DNA of 60,000 nucleotides from Phoronis australis (Eukaryota > Phoronida > Phoronidae): the NCBI GenBank assembly GCA_002633005.1, contig NMRA01000069.1, positions 98,203 to 158,202 on the forward strand, written 5' to 3'. The position numbers and the translations under genes were made by a program. This document shows, in pieces, positions 9,791 to 21,160 of the stretch. Numbering within the stretch: the first letter of the stretch is position 1; each line of letters opens with the position of its first letter. The notes under the pieces were generated by a model. That model was not told the DNA's origin and made no database searches. It saw nothing but the letters and a program-made list of their open reading frames with translations.

Positions 9791-10415
9791 AAACCGTAGT
9801 AGTTTTTATCAATATAGACAATTATAATACTTGATATTTGATCTAACTCAAAGTCACTTGAATGTGGTACAAGATGAAGAAGTGATGTAGTTTTACCATG
9901 TCTAACACCATTGTTGACGTTACATTGAATGCATGCAGGCAATTTTCCATATGATCTATCAAGACTTGACATTTAAATTCTACTTGAAATGCAACGGTTT
10001 CCCATTTAGTCCAACATCTATTTAATTTAATCCGTGAATTCAAAACAAGAAAGAATCAATAAAACAGCAGTGTAACCATTTCCTCCACGCCAGTAAGTTT
10101 CTGTTACAGAACTGTGAAAAGTCCATTACGGAATCCGTTTTTTTCATTTCATATACTTCTTCGGCATTTTATAAATTTGGAAAGTCTGTCGTTCAAATCT
10201 ACATTAATGTGTGTCCTTATGAATGAATAAATCAATCTTTTGATAGTGTGTCAAAGAGGCTCTTACTTCGATCAGACTTGCAATACTTAAGCAAGTGCAC
10301 GACAATTAATTAATAACACCAAGGAAGAACAATGAGGAATCAGTGAGACATGCCACACAATAACAGCACCAGGAAAGTGTACACAGAAGTAGAGCCCAGA
10401 TTTAACTTCCAGATC
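9791..10415. other. AT-rich stretch, no feature recognised
   Basis: This follows the Penelope-like element. A minus-strand open frame at 9727-9972 looks like chance; no splice or domain signal is visible. Confidence 0.35.
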
Positions 10416-10417
10416 GC

Positions 10418-10910
10418 AATGGCATCCCTGAGTTATTCAGCTAAAGAACGTATGGTACTTCTTTCGAAAACATGAGACATGGAAATGCACAGTTCAAGAA
10501 AGATTTGGGGTCTAGGCTACATGTAGTGTGCAAAGCACCAAATATTTTATCTCTAATATGGTCATATACAAAGCTATGAAACAAAAATTAAACTCATCAT
10601 CAACTTGTCCCCAGTGACTTATCGCACAGATTCTGTTCTACAAGGATAAACCTATAAGACGCGACATTTCTTCTGTGAGAGAAAGTATTCCGCAACAAAA
10701 CTAGGAACGAAATGATCGTAACGATCGTTTAAGTGGAAGCTTAACGTATAGTGCTATTTCATGAGCAAGAAAAGTTTCTGGCGTTCTAAATTGGGGCGGT
10801 TAATGGATCGGATCTGACCAGGTGTCGGTCAGTCGCCTTTACAGAGTATTGCATGCTGTTCGTATCAAAAGTGCTTTAAGCTTGCAGGTCTGTACGAATA
10901 GTGCGTTTTA
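10418..10910 (+). pseudogene. Possible mariner-like transposase remnant
   Basis: A frame beginning near 10418 reads MASLSYSAKERMVLLSKT, then a stop, then EMHSSRKIWG. This is similar in layout to the N-terminal helix-turn-helix of mariner-like (DDE) transposases found in invertebrates. Further on, a weak SLYRVLHAVRIKSALSLQ segment fits the region before the catalytic core. There are several stops and shifts, and no terminal repeats were found. This is a tentative call. Confidence 0.3.
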
Positions 10911-11238
10911 ATTCTGAAGACCATTTTTGTAGCAACCAATAATCCTATAGAAAACTCGCCTTAGTAACGCTGGTATCCTCCGAGAAAACGGCGTTGATAC
11001 TTATTTTATATTGCATCACATTTACTGTGCTGATTAAAGCCTCATACTCCCGCAAAAATCAAGGATAGGACAGATGCAAGTGTCGAATCTTTTGTGGAAG
11101 TTTGATATCCCAATCCCTTTAATTACTTAAATTTGAAAATCAACTTTCCTCTCTGCAGCCTCAGCCAAAATGTCTGAAATCAATGCAAAGCTTAATGTTC
11201 TTCTAAAAACACTCCCAAATACATGTATCTGTACTTAA

Positions 11239-12909
11239 AGGAGCATGCCACACAAAAAACAACCTAATTTGTATCAATTTAGATCCAGTAGTTCTACTCC
11301 ATAACGGCACGTACGGTTGCGTTACCTGACACCTGACGGCAGACGGAGGTGTTGAAATTATCCAATGACGTCATCGGTTTCACACGCAGTGTGTTCAGCA
11401 GTTCACAACACGGGTTACTGGTGTCAGCTTATCGCTTGAAGTCATCTTTTAGAACCAATAAATCATCAAACTTCGAGGTAAAACCCTTAAAAATACACCG
11501 AGTTCTTATAAAAACGTGTTGTTTTATTTCGCTCTTACGGATTTATTGTTATTTGGACACACCGTAGCCTACAAAGTTCGTTAGGCCAATAAGGTCCGTA
11601 GCAGGAGTGTGGGGTCTGTTCGGAGATACTTTCGAAGTATTTTCCGTGAGATACAGACAGAGAATCTATATCTGTGTTGTTTAGACTTGTTATTTTTATA
11701 GTTCTAAACACAAAGCGCTTGTTAGCCTGGCCAGTGGCTCAGACCCCGATCAGGCCAGTCGCGGCCGGCCGGATTGACTCGTTCATGTGGCTCGGAAACT
11801 GATCAGACATCACGAACATAAACCAGCCAAAGTTCAGTGGAAACTAAACTTCCAGTCAAGAAAATACTATACTAGTGAGCCAAAGTAATGTGCACCTGAT
11901 TATGTTGATGAATTAGCCACGAAACTGCAAATCTACTTACTCGTCGGGGGCCGCGAATTCAGGTTTCGCTTTGGCCACACCACCGTCAGAGCATACGTTG
12001 TACATTGACAATCATTATTTGAGTAATGTAAATGCAAATAAAGATTCCCCTAACACCTGGCCGTGGGATGGAAATCGAGTTGTTTCACAACAGTTTTTGC
12101 CCGCAAACACTAAATTAGCATGAGCTCACACGGTGTCCCGTCATTTAGTTTTATTGCACCTAAAGCCGGTAACGCAGTGATTGCTGGCTTATCAAATCAT
12201 TTGCACTCACGAACACTCCAAAGGCATTACAAATTGCATCTAATGAGACAGACTTTGTTTCAGTTTTATGTAAGTATTGGTTAGGATGAGAATAATTCAT
12301 TTTCAAACAAAACGCTAAGTAATAAACGGCAACATGGCAACTCGCAATCCCGACTTACTAGGACGAGCTAGAGCTCATCATTTCCGACTTCGCAGGTGGA
12401 TCGTTAATTTTTAGTAACAGGCTATCAATTCGAACAGGAATACAGTGATGAAGAAATACTAGAGAGGCGCCGTGAACAAGCTTAGACAACGGAATGGATG
12501 CAGTTACATGTATTTGGTAAGCCGGCATTCGTCAGGCACCGCCCCGCGACGACTGCAGGCCACAGACACGAAGATGTTTCACGGCCTCATACTTGCTATT
12601 TACAGCGTACATTTCATTCTTCGCTACCTAAGCAAATTCCTAAGCATTTTGGAGTCTCGAGGAAGTAAAAAAACAGTATACCCGCTTTTCTCGTAGCTGG
12701 TTAGTTCGAACAAGCGGAAACGATGCACCGCAACATAGCGGCATTCACTCTGCATATTAACCACTGACGTCGCTAGCGTCGTTTCTCACCTTCCTCACAG
12801 GTTAACGCGACACCTCCTGGCAAGGTAAGGTCCACCGTGTGCGAGGCGATGTGTATATAGACCGATTAAGACTGCAAAAAAGACTAATTAAATCGGGTGG
12901 CGTTCTCCT
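11239..12909. mobile_element. TTAA-bounded 1.67 kb element with short inverted ends, no transposase
   Basis: The left end (AGGAGCATGCCACAC from 11239) and the right end (reverse complement AGGAGAACGCCACCC, ending at 12909) form a short imperfect inverted repeat. Each is flanked by TTAA (11235-11238 and 12910-12913). The ends share only the first AGG with the Kolobok copies here. No coding sequence is recognised inside, so it would be non-autonomous. The inverted ends could be chance over this distance, which keeps the confidence moderate. Confidence 0.45.
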
Positions 12910-12999
12910 TTAATCCCCTTTAAGATTTCCATGGGCAAAGTTAAAAGACGCCAATATATGAGACATTAGCCTTTCGTTATGAATATTCGTAATTTTCTT

Positions 13000-13215
13000 A
13001 TTTAAGGTCATTCTGCACTCGGTACATCATTGGTGCAATGTATCCAACATAATCACTAATCAGCGCTACGTTATCAGCTTACAGGAGTACAGGCAATATG
13101 TAGCTGCCAGTATTAACTCCTAGTGCTAAGTGTTGTATGGTCACTTCAAGATCATTTAAGAAGAGGGAGAACAGTGTTGGACAATCACCTTGTCTCACTC
13201 CCAAATATAGAGGGG
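13000..13215 (-). pseudogene. LINE reverse-transcriptase fragment
   Basis: On the minus strand, from about 13205 leftward, the frame reads GVRQGDCPTLFSLFLNDLEV and then an ADNVALISDY segment. These are the B-to-C blocks (GVRQG..SP.LF..F.ND. and the YADD region) of LINE reverse transcriptases. The YADD first half is degraded. No flanking domains remain. Confidence 0.6.
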
Positions 13216-15149
13216 ATCAGTATGTACTAAAATAAGGTAGCAACTGAACATACATGTATATCAACGGGTATGAATTTATTTTTATAGATTTATATATTTT
13301 GCCTTTGCTATTTATTTCCAGGAGGCTATACATAGGGAGGTCTCTATCGATCCCGTTAAGAGTGGTCACTGCGTTTAAAAACCAAGCAGGGGAGAATCCA
13401 GGATTTCGGGACGTTTTCAATTCATAAAAAGTGTTCAAACAATGAAACTGAAAAAATGCCAAGTGAAAAGAGTGATGCCATTCAGGTTTATTTTCCTAGT
13501 AAGGAATTGATAATTACACAATTTCACTACAGTTTGTTGGTAATATCACAATATATAAACAGCTACCTCACCAGAGAGTTCCCCCCGACCGCAAACGCGA
13601 CCCAGTCGCAAAATAACTTTTACTCTCGCGACACCTAGCGATCTGATAACGTAATACCGGATTTCAGCTTGCGCAGAGCAAACTTCCTGGTTAAAAATTA
13701 GCAGCTGACAGCCAATGAAAACCATGGTTCTAGTGCGCTGTACCTGGGCCTTCACAAGCGATCCGTGAGGTCAGCTTGTGAGTCCCGGGAACCAGGTTAA
13801 TTTACATGTAGTTAGCAGGCTACCCTGTCCCTTACTAAGTCTTCACGAAGTCAGTGAGCCCCATTCAGTCTTCTTAAGTTTGAAACCGTTGGTCACTGCA
13901 GCCCTAATACGAGCCCCAGATGTGGCTCATGCTTGAGAATGAGTTAGATTCAAGAATCACGATTGGCAGCGATTGGAACCGAGTTCATTTGTAAACAATG
14001 GAATCAATGACTATTAAAATTTTGCACACTTTTACAATGGCTACTAAATGGACACAAATACAATAAATTAGTCATGTTTGTTAAGACTCACTAGCAGACA
14101 ATCAGAGTAATGAACTGTGTGGCCTTAGATTTTATCTTCTGTAAAACATTAAAATAACAAAACGCGTGCCAAACGAACAATGCCAGAATTCCGAGAAGAG
14201 GTCAGGGTTATGATTGACAAATCAGGTGTCGCAACTGTACGTGCTCCCGGTCGGAAAGAAACGCAAACAAATTCTTAAAAGGTCCCCTCTTCGGCAGCGA
14301 ATTCCTTATCCACGTTCATTCAAATAGAGACGCCCCTCAACTCAAGAAACGAGGCGAGACTTTTTAGCTTTTGCTGTCTCAAGGTCAATTCGGGGAAGCC
14401 TTGCCGACTGTTATTTATAACCATTTTTTAAGTTTTAATTATTCCCACTTCAAAGGCTATTCGTTAGATTCTAACTAGAATATTTGCTACGAAAGCAGAA
14501 TACAATTTACAATTGTTAAGCTTAAAATAAAACTATTTACAAAAAGTATTTGAATTAATTTACATTGCGCAAGCGTGTTTTTACAAAAGTAGATACGTCG
14601 AGTTTTTCGGCAAAAAAGATCGTTTTCTCGGTTCATGTGAGAAAACAAATCCTAAACTAGTCTTAGAATGATGACAAAGGCAAAAACCCTAGGAAATTGT
14701 GTCAAAATCCCTAGACAAGCCCGAATTTTGACGAATTTTCTAATAGGTTTTGACAATGCCATGAACCTGAAACTCGTGTAGGATTTTTTATTTCCGTGTA
14801 CACCCATTAACAGAAGTGCATAAAAAGAGACGTGAGGTTTCGACATTGTCAAATGCTTTGCAAATATTTATGTAGGCACAGTAAATATTCCCGACCTTTT
14901 TTGCGTATTCCTGAATGAAACTCTAGTTAACAATGATTATGCTTATTCTGTTTTGATAACAGCGTTAGGTCCTTCACATCTAGAATTGACTCTCATGTCG
15001 ACATCGAACCTAGTGCTACACCATTAAGAATGTGTACTATGAGAACTGTATGTCTAATAATTACCTGGGGTACGAACTTGTGCTCAAGAAGATCGTAAGA
15101 GATAGCGTTAAGGTGGTCAAAGCATGGGCGGCACAACACAATGGGAAAA
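13216..15149. other. Unassigned stretch
   Basis: There is no domain, splice-consistent exon or repeat that I can support. The longest open frames (for example 13217-13462 minus) lack recognisable motifs. The sequence directly upstream of the LINE fragment on the minus strand may be more of that decayed LINE. Confidence 0.3.
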
Positions 15150-15430
15150 GTTTGCCCATAAACAAGAGCTGGAAAAGGCACAACTTACACGGGATAAGGG
15201 AGGTTTTTCACGGGAACAGGCACGACGGGCCTAAGAGATTGAGAAGCAGGAGGCACTGCAACTCCAGATTGAGCTGAAAACGACACCTAGTGGTGGGGCT
15301 TCAAGCAATGGTGTACGTACCAGCCGTACCAAACTGCCAAAGTTCGACGAGCGCGTCGATGACATGGATGCCTTCCTAGCCTGATTAGATACGTTTGCCA
15401 CAAGCCAGAAGTGGGATAAATGGCAAAAAT
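15150..15430 (+). pseudogene. Ty3/gypsy-type gag fragment
   Basis: The segment encodes ELEKAQLTRD, then a stop, TTPSGGASSNGVRTSRTKLP, FDERVDDMDAFLA, another stop, and TFATSQKWDKW. It matches the gag at 58843-59086 of the LTR element almost residue for residue. It has no LTR beside it and ends abruptly, so it is a fragment of a second copy of that family. Confidence 0.7.
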
Positions 15431-15770
15431 AGCACAAGAATAATTCAAATATTGTTCCCAATCATCTCACGGATGTCCATTATCCCAGTTATTATGAGAT
15501 TGTGAAGCGGAACTTGCACACTAATTCCTTATCCCAGTGGCTGCTTAGTCAAATTAGTTACAAGCGCAATCACCGTACCATGTCCAGTAAATATCGCGAC
15601 TTGGTGTTTGGGAATAACGCAGCATTATGTAGGCTGCCTGAGCCCCCAAGGTAGGTCATTAGTGCAAAGGTGACTGACCCCAGAAGCCTAGACGATAATT
15701 AGACAGACGTTCTTTCAGCCTTGGACAAGTAGTTCAGTGATGAAAAGGTATGTTTTATCTTTGCAGGAAA
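15431..15770 (+). pseudogene. Decayed coding-like stretch ending in a splice-donor-like site
   Basis: From about 15431, one frame runs HYPSYYEIVKRNLHTNSLSQ and RTMSSKYRDLVFGNNAALCR with only three stops over more than 100 codons, ending FSDEK before GTATGT at about 15750. I do not recognise the product. It may be the remnant of a gene whose last exon is at 16080-16177, or of a transposon protein. Confidence 0.25.
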
Positions 15771-16079
15771 AACACCCATGTTATACCAAAAGGCGCGAGT
15801 TGTCACATGTAAATGAATTTGTTTGATACGTGTGTTTGTTTTTGGTGTGACCCCGTGCTATCTGTGATAAATGTTAGCATCACCATCATCGCGCAGTCTT
15901 ATTGGTCAACAACCTGACTTACTTTAAACATCATCTGCTGAGGCTGCTCACCAATAGTCAGTTGGATCCCTCTTTTATGGAATATTATTTTTACGGATGT
16001 ACTACATTCCTCACTTTAAAAGTCACAGCAAGTACATGTAATACTATTCCAGGGAACTTTTTATTCATGTCATTTCAGG

Positions 16080-16177
16080 ATGAAAGTGATGAGACACAAG
16101 ACAATGCTGAAATTTTGATTCTTATGAAAAGGGTTGAGAAAGAAACGATGTACAAGGGCAAGACCAGACTCGCTTGA
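16080..16177 (+). CDS. Possible terminal exon, function unknown
   Basis: A pyrimidine-rich acceptor (TTTTTATTCATGTCATTTCAG) precedes an open frame reading DESDETQDNAEILILMKRVE and ending KTRLA before TGA at about 16175. The acidic start and the clean acceptor suggest an exon. No partner exon was proven; the decayed stretch ending near 15750 is a candidate. It may equally be chance. Confidence 0.25.
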
Positions 16178-17804
16178 AGTAATTACAGAGGTGCAGCTAT
16201 GTAATGTAATGCACATTTCATTTATACCTTTATGTTATAGGCATTACTTTAGCGGTGTAACATGTGAGGGGACTGAACACTGGCTTCCCCACGGCCCTTA
16301 TGTAAAAATTGATCATTAAGCCAATTGTTATTAAAAATTATCTGTGGTCTTAAATCAAATGGATGTATTAAAAATTTTTCATTCGACATCGTTTAAAATT
16401 TTAATGCTGATAATTAGCAATAATTTATTGAACTCCAGTTTTCCTTCAACTGCATTTTCATGCTACCTCTCTTTGTCCCCAAAACTGGCATGACTTCATT
16501 ATTAAATAGAAGTCGGATGTTGGCAAGTCTATCTTGAACCTTTCTTTCAGTCTATGTATGAAGTTGTGGGTTTTAATGTACAATAAGCTACTGATATTGA
16601 GGTCTGAATGTATTAATTCAGACCCCAAAACGTGATAAGCCTATATATGAATATTAGGTTTTTGTGGTCTCAGTTTATACACTTCATATTGCTGTGTCAG
16701 TCTATAGTTCTTTTGTCGTGTGATCGGTAAAGGAAAATTTGTGTAAAAAGGAATTCAAGAAAGTACTGAACATGGATTTCGTTGTACTCAGCTTCAACAA
16801 AAAGTTGTAATTCATCAAAAAGGTTCACGAACATAGATCTAGTGAGAAATTTCGCAGCGTAGAGCTAAACCTGTTTAGTTCAGTATCAAGTCAAATGCTG
16901 ATATGCTCACGTTCGAGTACTAGTGATACCGTAATCGTGTATGATATTTGAGCATAAGTTAAGTTTGTTGGAGAACATCAGACAAACAATTATGCTCCAT
17001 CTGGTGGACGAATTAAAACAAGTCGAAATCAAGAATTGTCGTGTGTTTATTTTCTAACGCAAAGCAGATAGTTTTTTGGAATTTCACCACAGGAGCTCGG
17101 ATCAATGAAACCAGTCCTGACTTTTGGAAGCTGTTATTGCTAGTTGCTTAGGTTCACAAAAGCATCACTTTGGGCTTTACAACTCTGGGGGAGAAAATAA
17201 CTCGCCAGTTTCCAGGCCGGTCATTACAACACTATCCAGGGCGATGTCACCTTTCTTAGTTCTTCCCTTCTTTGCAGTGAATACAAACTGTAACAGATTA
17301 AAGATAAAAAACGGTATCTGAAGAAAATCCTCACGATCTCACATTGCTTTTTCATGAAAGGCACCAGATTAGTACTGGACTTGCCTCTCCCATGAATACT
17401 AACAAATTACTAACTTAAATATGCAAACACGACATAATTTTGGAGATTTCGGACAATATCGTACTTTGGAAATCAGTCTACCCAAGTGAACTTTTGCAAG
17501 AAAATTGTGTAAAACGATTTGGTCTTGTTTTGCAACTCGACTTCACTGACATACCTTAATTTGCACGACCAAAGTCATCGTTCTGTGACACTTTGGCGAG
17601 TTTGCAACCTCTCTACATTAGCAAATTCTGCCAAACGTTTGCAAGTAAACACTTTCAAAGTGTTTGATCGTGTTTCTTTGATCTTTACAAAATTTTGCAT
17701 AACACAAGAAAATGTTCTAGGAGTTTTTACACTAATAGTTGTTTCTACTGCATGGCACCATCGCCACCATGATAAAGAGCCTCCGGAGTGGACCAGGTGA
17801 TTCT
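16178..17804. other. Unassigned stretch
   Basis: This is AT-rich DNA with no domain or splice-consistent exon that I can support. An open frame at 17519-17800 has no recognisable motif. The right border is the TTAA of Kolobok copy B. Confidence 0.3.
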
Positions 17805-18142
17805 TTAAAGGCGAGGGCAACCTTTTTCCATGTCATTTTGAGCTAAAATAAGGTTGGTTGGTTATCCTAGATATATTTTCCACTTATTTACAGCTTTTCG
17901 TAATTTTATAAATTACTCGTCCGCTACTCCGGAAGTGACGTTTTAGGAGGCAAGCGTTTCCCGCCACTTGGTTTTGCGTTGACTTTACAGTGCGAATCTG
18001 TTCTATTCTACTTTTGTTTTGTGCTGTTTTTCAACAATTGTCGCCACCACTTTCCATCGGCGAGTATTCTGCGGCAAGATAGGTTAGTAGAGAACTCAAC
18101 TACGTTGAATTTAGGGATTGTTTAGTGTGTTGTAAGCTGAAA

Positions 18143-18535
18143 ATGGCTGGAGTCGGTGACCCGTATCACAGTGACAGTAGCGTGAGTGACGGAGACCTTG
18201 TTCACAGCAGTTATCACGAGGAATTTTTTCACGGACATTTAGTGGGTGGGTACATGTTTGAGCCCGAGTATAACGAGGCAGAGTACGCACAGGCACAGGC
18301 AGCTGTTGAGAGAAACGAGGCGGCTACTGAGGACAGACGTGGTGACACATCTTGGTGCAAATGCACTGTGTGCGTTGTTATGCCTACCTCAATGGAATGC
18401 TTGTGCTGTTCAAATTCGACGAGGCCAAGCCACTACTGGACATGGTTAAGTGGACCTCCGGCATACCACGGACAGAGGAACAACTGTCCCACTTGCCAGC
18501 CGGGTGTCCCGCGACACACTCCCACTGAATGGTGA
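18143..18535 (+). pseudogene. P2X7-type ballast-domain protein, truncated (Kolobok copy B)
   Basis: The start at 18143 gives MAGVGDPYHSDSSVSDGDLV, then GGYMFEPEYNEAEYAQAQAA and TSWCKCTVCVVMPTSMECLC. The residues of the WCxCxxC...ECLCC zinc-binding pattern are all present. Unlike copy A, there is no stop at codon 26 (GAG here, TAG there). About 90 codons are intact before the internal deletion; after about 18411 the frame reads into reversed transposase sequence and ends at 18535. This copy shows that the frame was once an open, maintained gene of the element. Confidence 0.7.
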
Positions 18536-19231
18536 CCTGAGCACCCAAACTTCTTACACCGTGTCGTGTGACTCCCTCGCCACACACCTGGCACCTTCTA
18601 GATGGCTCCAACACTTTAGACAAGTCCACAATAAACTTATTAAACTTTGGCTCACCGATCTGTTCACTGGACGACGAACTGTCCTCTTCACTGGGTGTCG
18701 AACTGAGCCTGTTATCACTCCCACTACTCAATATCGCTGCATGGCTGCTTAGAGGTTCTGGGGTTGAGAAAACAGCACAGGACGAATCACTACTGGAATT
18801 GCACGCTCTGGGGTACGTTCGGAGGCACGGGTGACAGTAGATGAAGTGCCTCCACTGGCTCCAGTCACTGTACTGGCCACAGCTCGAGAGGCTTCTCGCT
18901 TCAAAAACGCACTTCTCGGGGGTGGCGACGGGGCACTGCCGGGAATCAACACAGACGGAATGGCATCCTTCTTCAGACGTTGTTTCGCAGGGACCTTCAT
19001 CAGTTCAGCGTACAAATCCTTTTCGTAATCGGACGGCAGAAAGTTCTTGCCACACACACTGTAATTCTCTACTGCTTTGTACGTTGCGTGGACGGGTAAC
19101 GCTGCGTTCTTCACACGAACGAGCCAAGTACGGCGAAGCGCGTCATCCATCGGAAAGCGATGCAAAGGTACACCCAAAGCGCGCGTGAGCCGATAGTTAG
19201 TAGATCCTGGTACGCACCAACAGTGTGGCAT
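18436..19231 (-). pseudogene. THAP-domain transposase, frameshifted and truncated (Kolobok copy B)
   Basis: The frame starts at 19231 and follows copy A closely through the THAP domain and basic region. Two presumptive zinc ligands are replaced: the second Cys of the N-terminal pair (GCS to GST) and the His of CGKHF (now CGKNF). A 7-bp deletion relative to copy A shifts the frame near 18795. The downstream linker and the CQVCGEG...WECVAGH cluster continue in another frame (from 18731). Coding ends at the internal deletion near 18436. The product could not fold as a zinc-bound THAP finger. Confidence 0.75.
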
Positions 19232-19500
19232 GTTGACTGACTAGTAAATGAAAGCAAAGGACGACGGAACTTAACACAACCGAGGTAGAACAATGACTGA
19301 CTTGGCAGCTCTCACAGTCAGAGTATATGTAAAGAAATTGGCGCGAAATGCTTGCCTCCTAAAACGTCACTTCCGGAGTAGCGGACGAGTAATTAATAAA
19401 ATTACGAAAAGCTGTAATTAAGTGGAAAATATGTCTAGGATAACCAACCAACCTTATTTTAGCCCAAAATGACATGGAAAAAGGTTTCCTTCGCCTTTAA

Positions 19501-19756
19501 GAATGACACCAAAGTGGAGCCCACGTTTCATGAGAGAGTAAAATTTCTGACCAAAAGTGCTGCGAGAACTTTCCCAAAAAAGAAGAATACAGTTTCAAAT
19601 TGTTAATGAAAGTGGAACCCTTAACTTAAAAAAACCAAGGTGCCGAGAACGTATATTTCAAAAGCATTGGAAGAATAAAAATCATTTCCGTTGTTCAAGC
19701 TTCATTTCAGAGATAAGTATCAATACAGATGTGTTTTTTATCAAGATTGACCTTAT
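19501..19756. other. Spacer between Kolobok copy B and the GGGCCC-ended element
   Basis: No feature is recognised. An open frame at 19557-19901 overlaps the next element and has no known motif. Confidence 0.3.
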
Positions 19757-20164
19757 CCCAGGGCCCGGTCTCCAATCTTTTTACTCGAAATTGAACTCGA
19801 AATTAGGTTTGGCATTTTCTACTCTACTTTTGGGCGAACTCAAGATAAGTGTCTATTATTCTATGCTCGAGTACACAATAACTTACGTAGATAATTTATA
19901 GCCCTTAGTTCACAGTTTGTAAACCCAATATTAAAGCAATAAGTTCGAGTTTGAACTCGAAATTTCGAGTTTTTACTCGAGTTTGTAGCACAAATATAAG
20001 GGTCTTCAAGGGTAAACTTGAACTAGAAACTCCTATGCATAAAGTATAATGTATTCGAGCACAGTCTCATAACCAATTATCTTAAGTTCGCACAAAAGGA
20101 GCAGAGAAATTGCCAAAAATAGTTTCGAGTTCGTTTCGAGTATAAAGATTAGAGACAGGGCCCA
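19757..20164. mobile_element. Short inverted-repeat element with GGGCCC ends and CTCGA subterminal repeats
   Basis: The left end (CAGGGCCCGGTCTCCAATC) and the right end (reverse complement CTGGGCCCTGTCTCTAATC) form a terminal inverted repeat of about 29 bp. Inside both ends lie repeated CTCGAA/TTCGAG words (ACTCGAAATTGAACTCGAAA and similar). It is about 400 bp and non-coding. The CAGGG-like start recalls hAT elements, but no clear 8-bp target duplication is visible. Confidence 0.6.
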
Positions 20165-21160
20165 GGTGTCAAGTAGCTAAAATGCGTAACTAAGGGTACA
20201 AATGCTTCGTATTGTGTGTTGCATTTAATGAACTGGAATAGTCCAACGTCATGTGAATGTGATAACCTGTTCGCAAACTCAAGCATGCGAACAAAAAGTT
20301 TGGCAGCGTGCATCGCACTTAAGGGTGCTAGACGTATGCACGTGTGTTTTAACGGAAATTACATCATTTGTGTAGTAATCTTTTGATTATTTACAAGAGC
20401 AACAATTAGATAACATTCAAATTGCAAGTTTCTTGCAATATTTTATTTACATGTATGTACGAAAAACTCCGATGCTCGGACTAACTTTGATATTTTAAAT
20501 CAAAGCTAACTTACAATAAACATGTGGTCAAATCACATATTAATAATAGTTGTTTGGTTCTGGTTAAAGGCAAGCGCCTGGTCTCTGACAGGAGTGCTAG
20601 AATTGCTCCATGACGTCGCAAATTGCTGTTGCGAAGTGATCATCATCGTTAAACTAGAGAGAAAACCGCGAGAAAAGACAGACCACGGAGTAACACTGGC
20701 TTCAAACTAAGTGATACAGAAAACACTTTCACGTTAGGGCAGCTGAACATAATCTGGAATTTGTGGCCAACTGAGAGCACATGCGGGTGCACTTGGTGTC
20801 TCTACTCCGAAGGCTCACTATTTCGATGGTTCATTAAATGGGGCCATGGAACTTGGTGAAGACAGGTAGGGATGGGGTAACGCACCATCGGTAGTTCCGT
20901 CCTGGCCGCGCACGTGGTTAGGATGCGGTGGGTAAAGCACAGCGGATGAACATTTCTATCAGGTCTGTGAAAAAATATATGCCCATTTCATTCCAGAACG
21001 TTTGTGGAACTAAACAACTGTTACCAATTTACCAACAACTGCATCACAGATCGCCCTAACAAATACTGTGGAGTTACATGTACATGTACGCTGCAGAAGG
21101 AGCAAGTCTTCAGGTTCTTAAATGTATAGTTTTTGTTTGCATGCTTTGCAAATGGTCTAC
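20165..21160. other. Likely intron or downstream part of the MAM gene, no exon found
   Basis: The MAM exon ending at 21161 needs a following phase-0 exon on the minus strand to complete the domain. I found acceptor-like sites here (for example near 20655 and 20978), but no frame with MAM C-terminal residues. Confidence 0.3.

Larger units (their letters stand above)
17809..19496. mobile_element. Kolobok-type DNA transposon, copy B, inverted relative to copy A
   Basis: The element is flanked by TTAA (17805-17808 and 19497-19500) and has 158-bp terminal repeats (about 17809-17966 and 19339-19496) nearly identical to those of copy A. Here the ballast-domain gene runs on the plus strand and the THAP transposase on the minus strand. 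The internal deletion, at about 18412-18440, is larger on the transposase side than in copy A, so the two copies were shortened independently. Confidence 0.85.

Noticed and set aside
20590-20655. Possible last exon of the MAM gene (TTTCTCTCTAG then FNDDDHFATAICDVM)
   Set aside because: The acceptor is good, but the residues do not resemble the missing MAM end and a stop comes after 18 codons.
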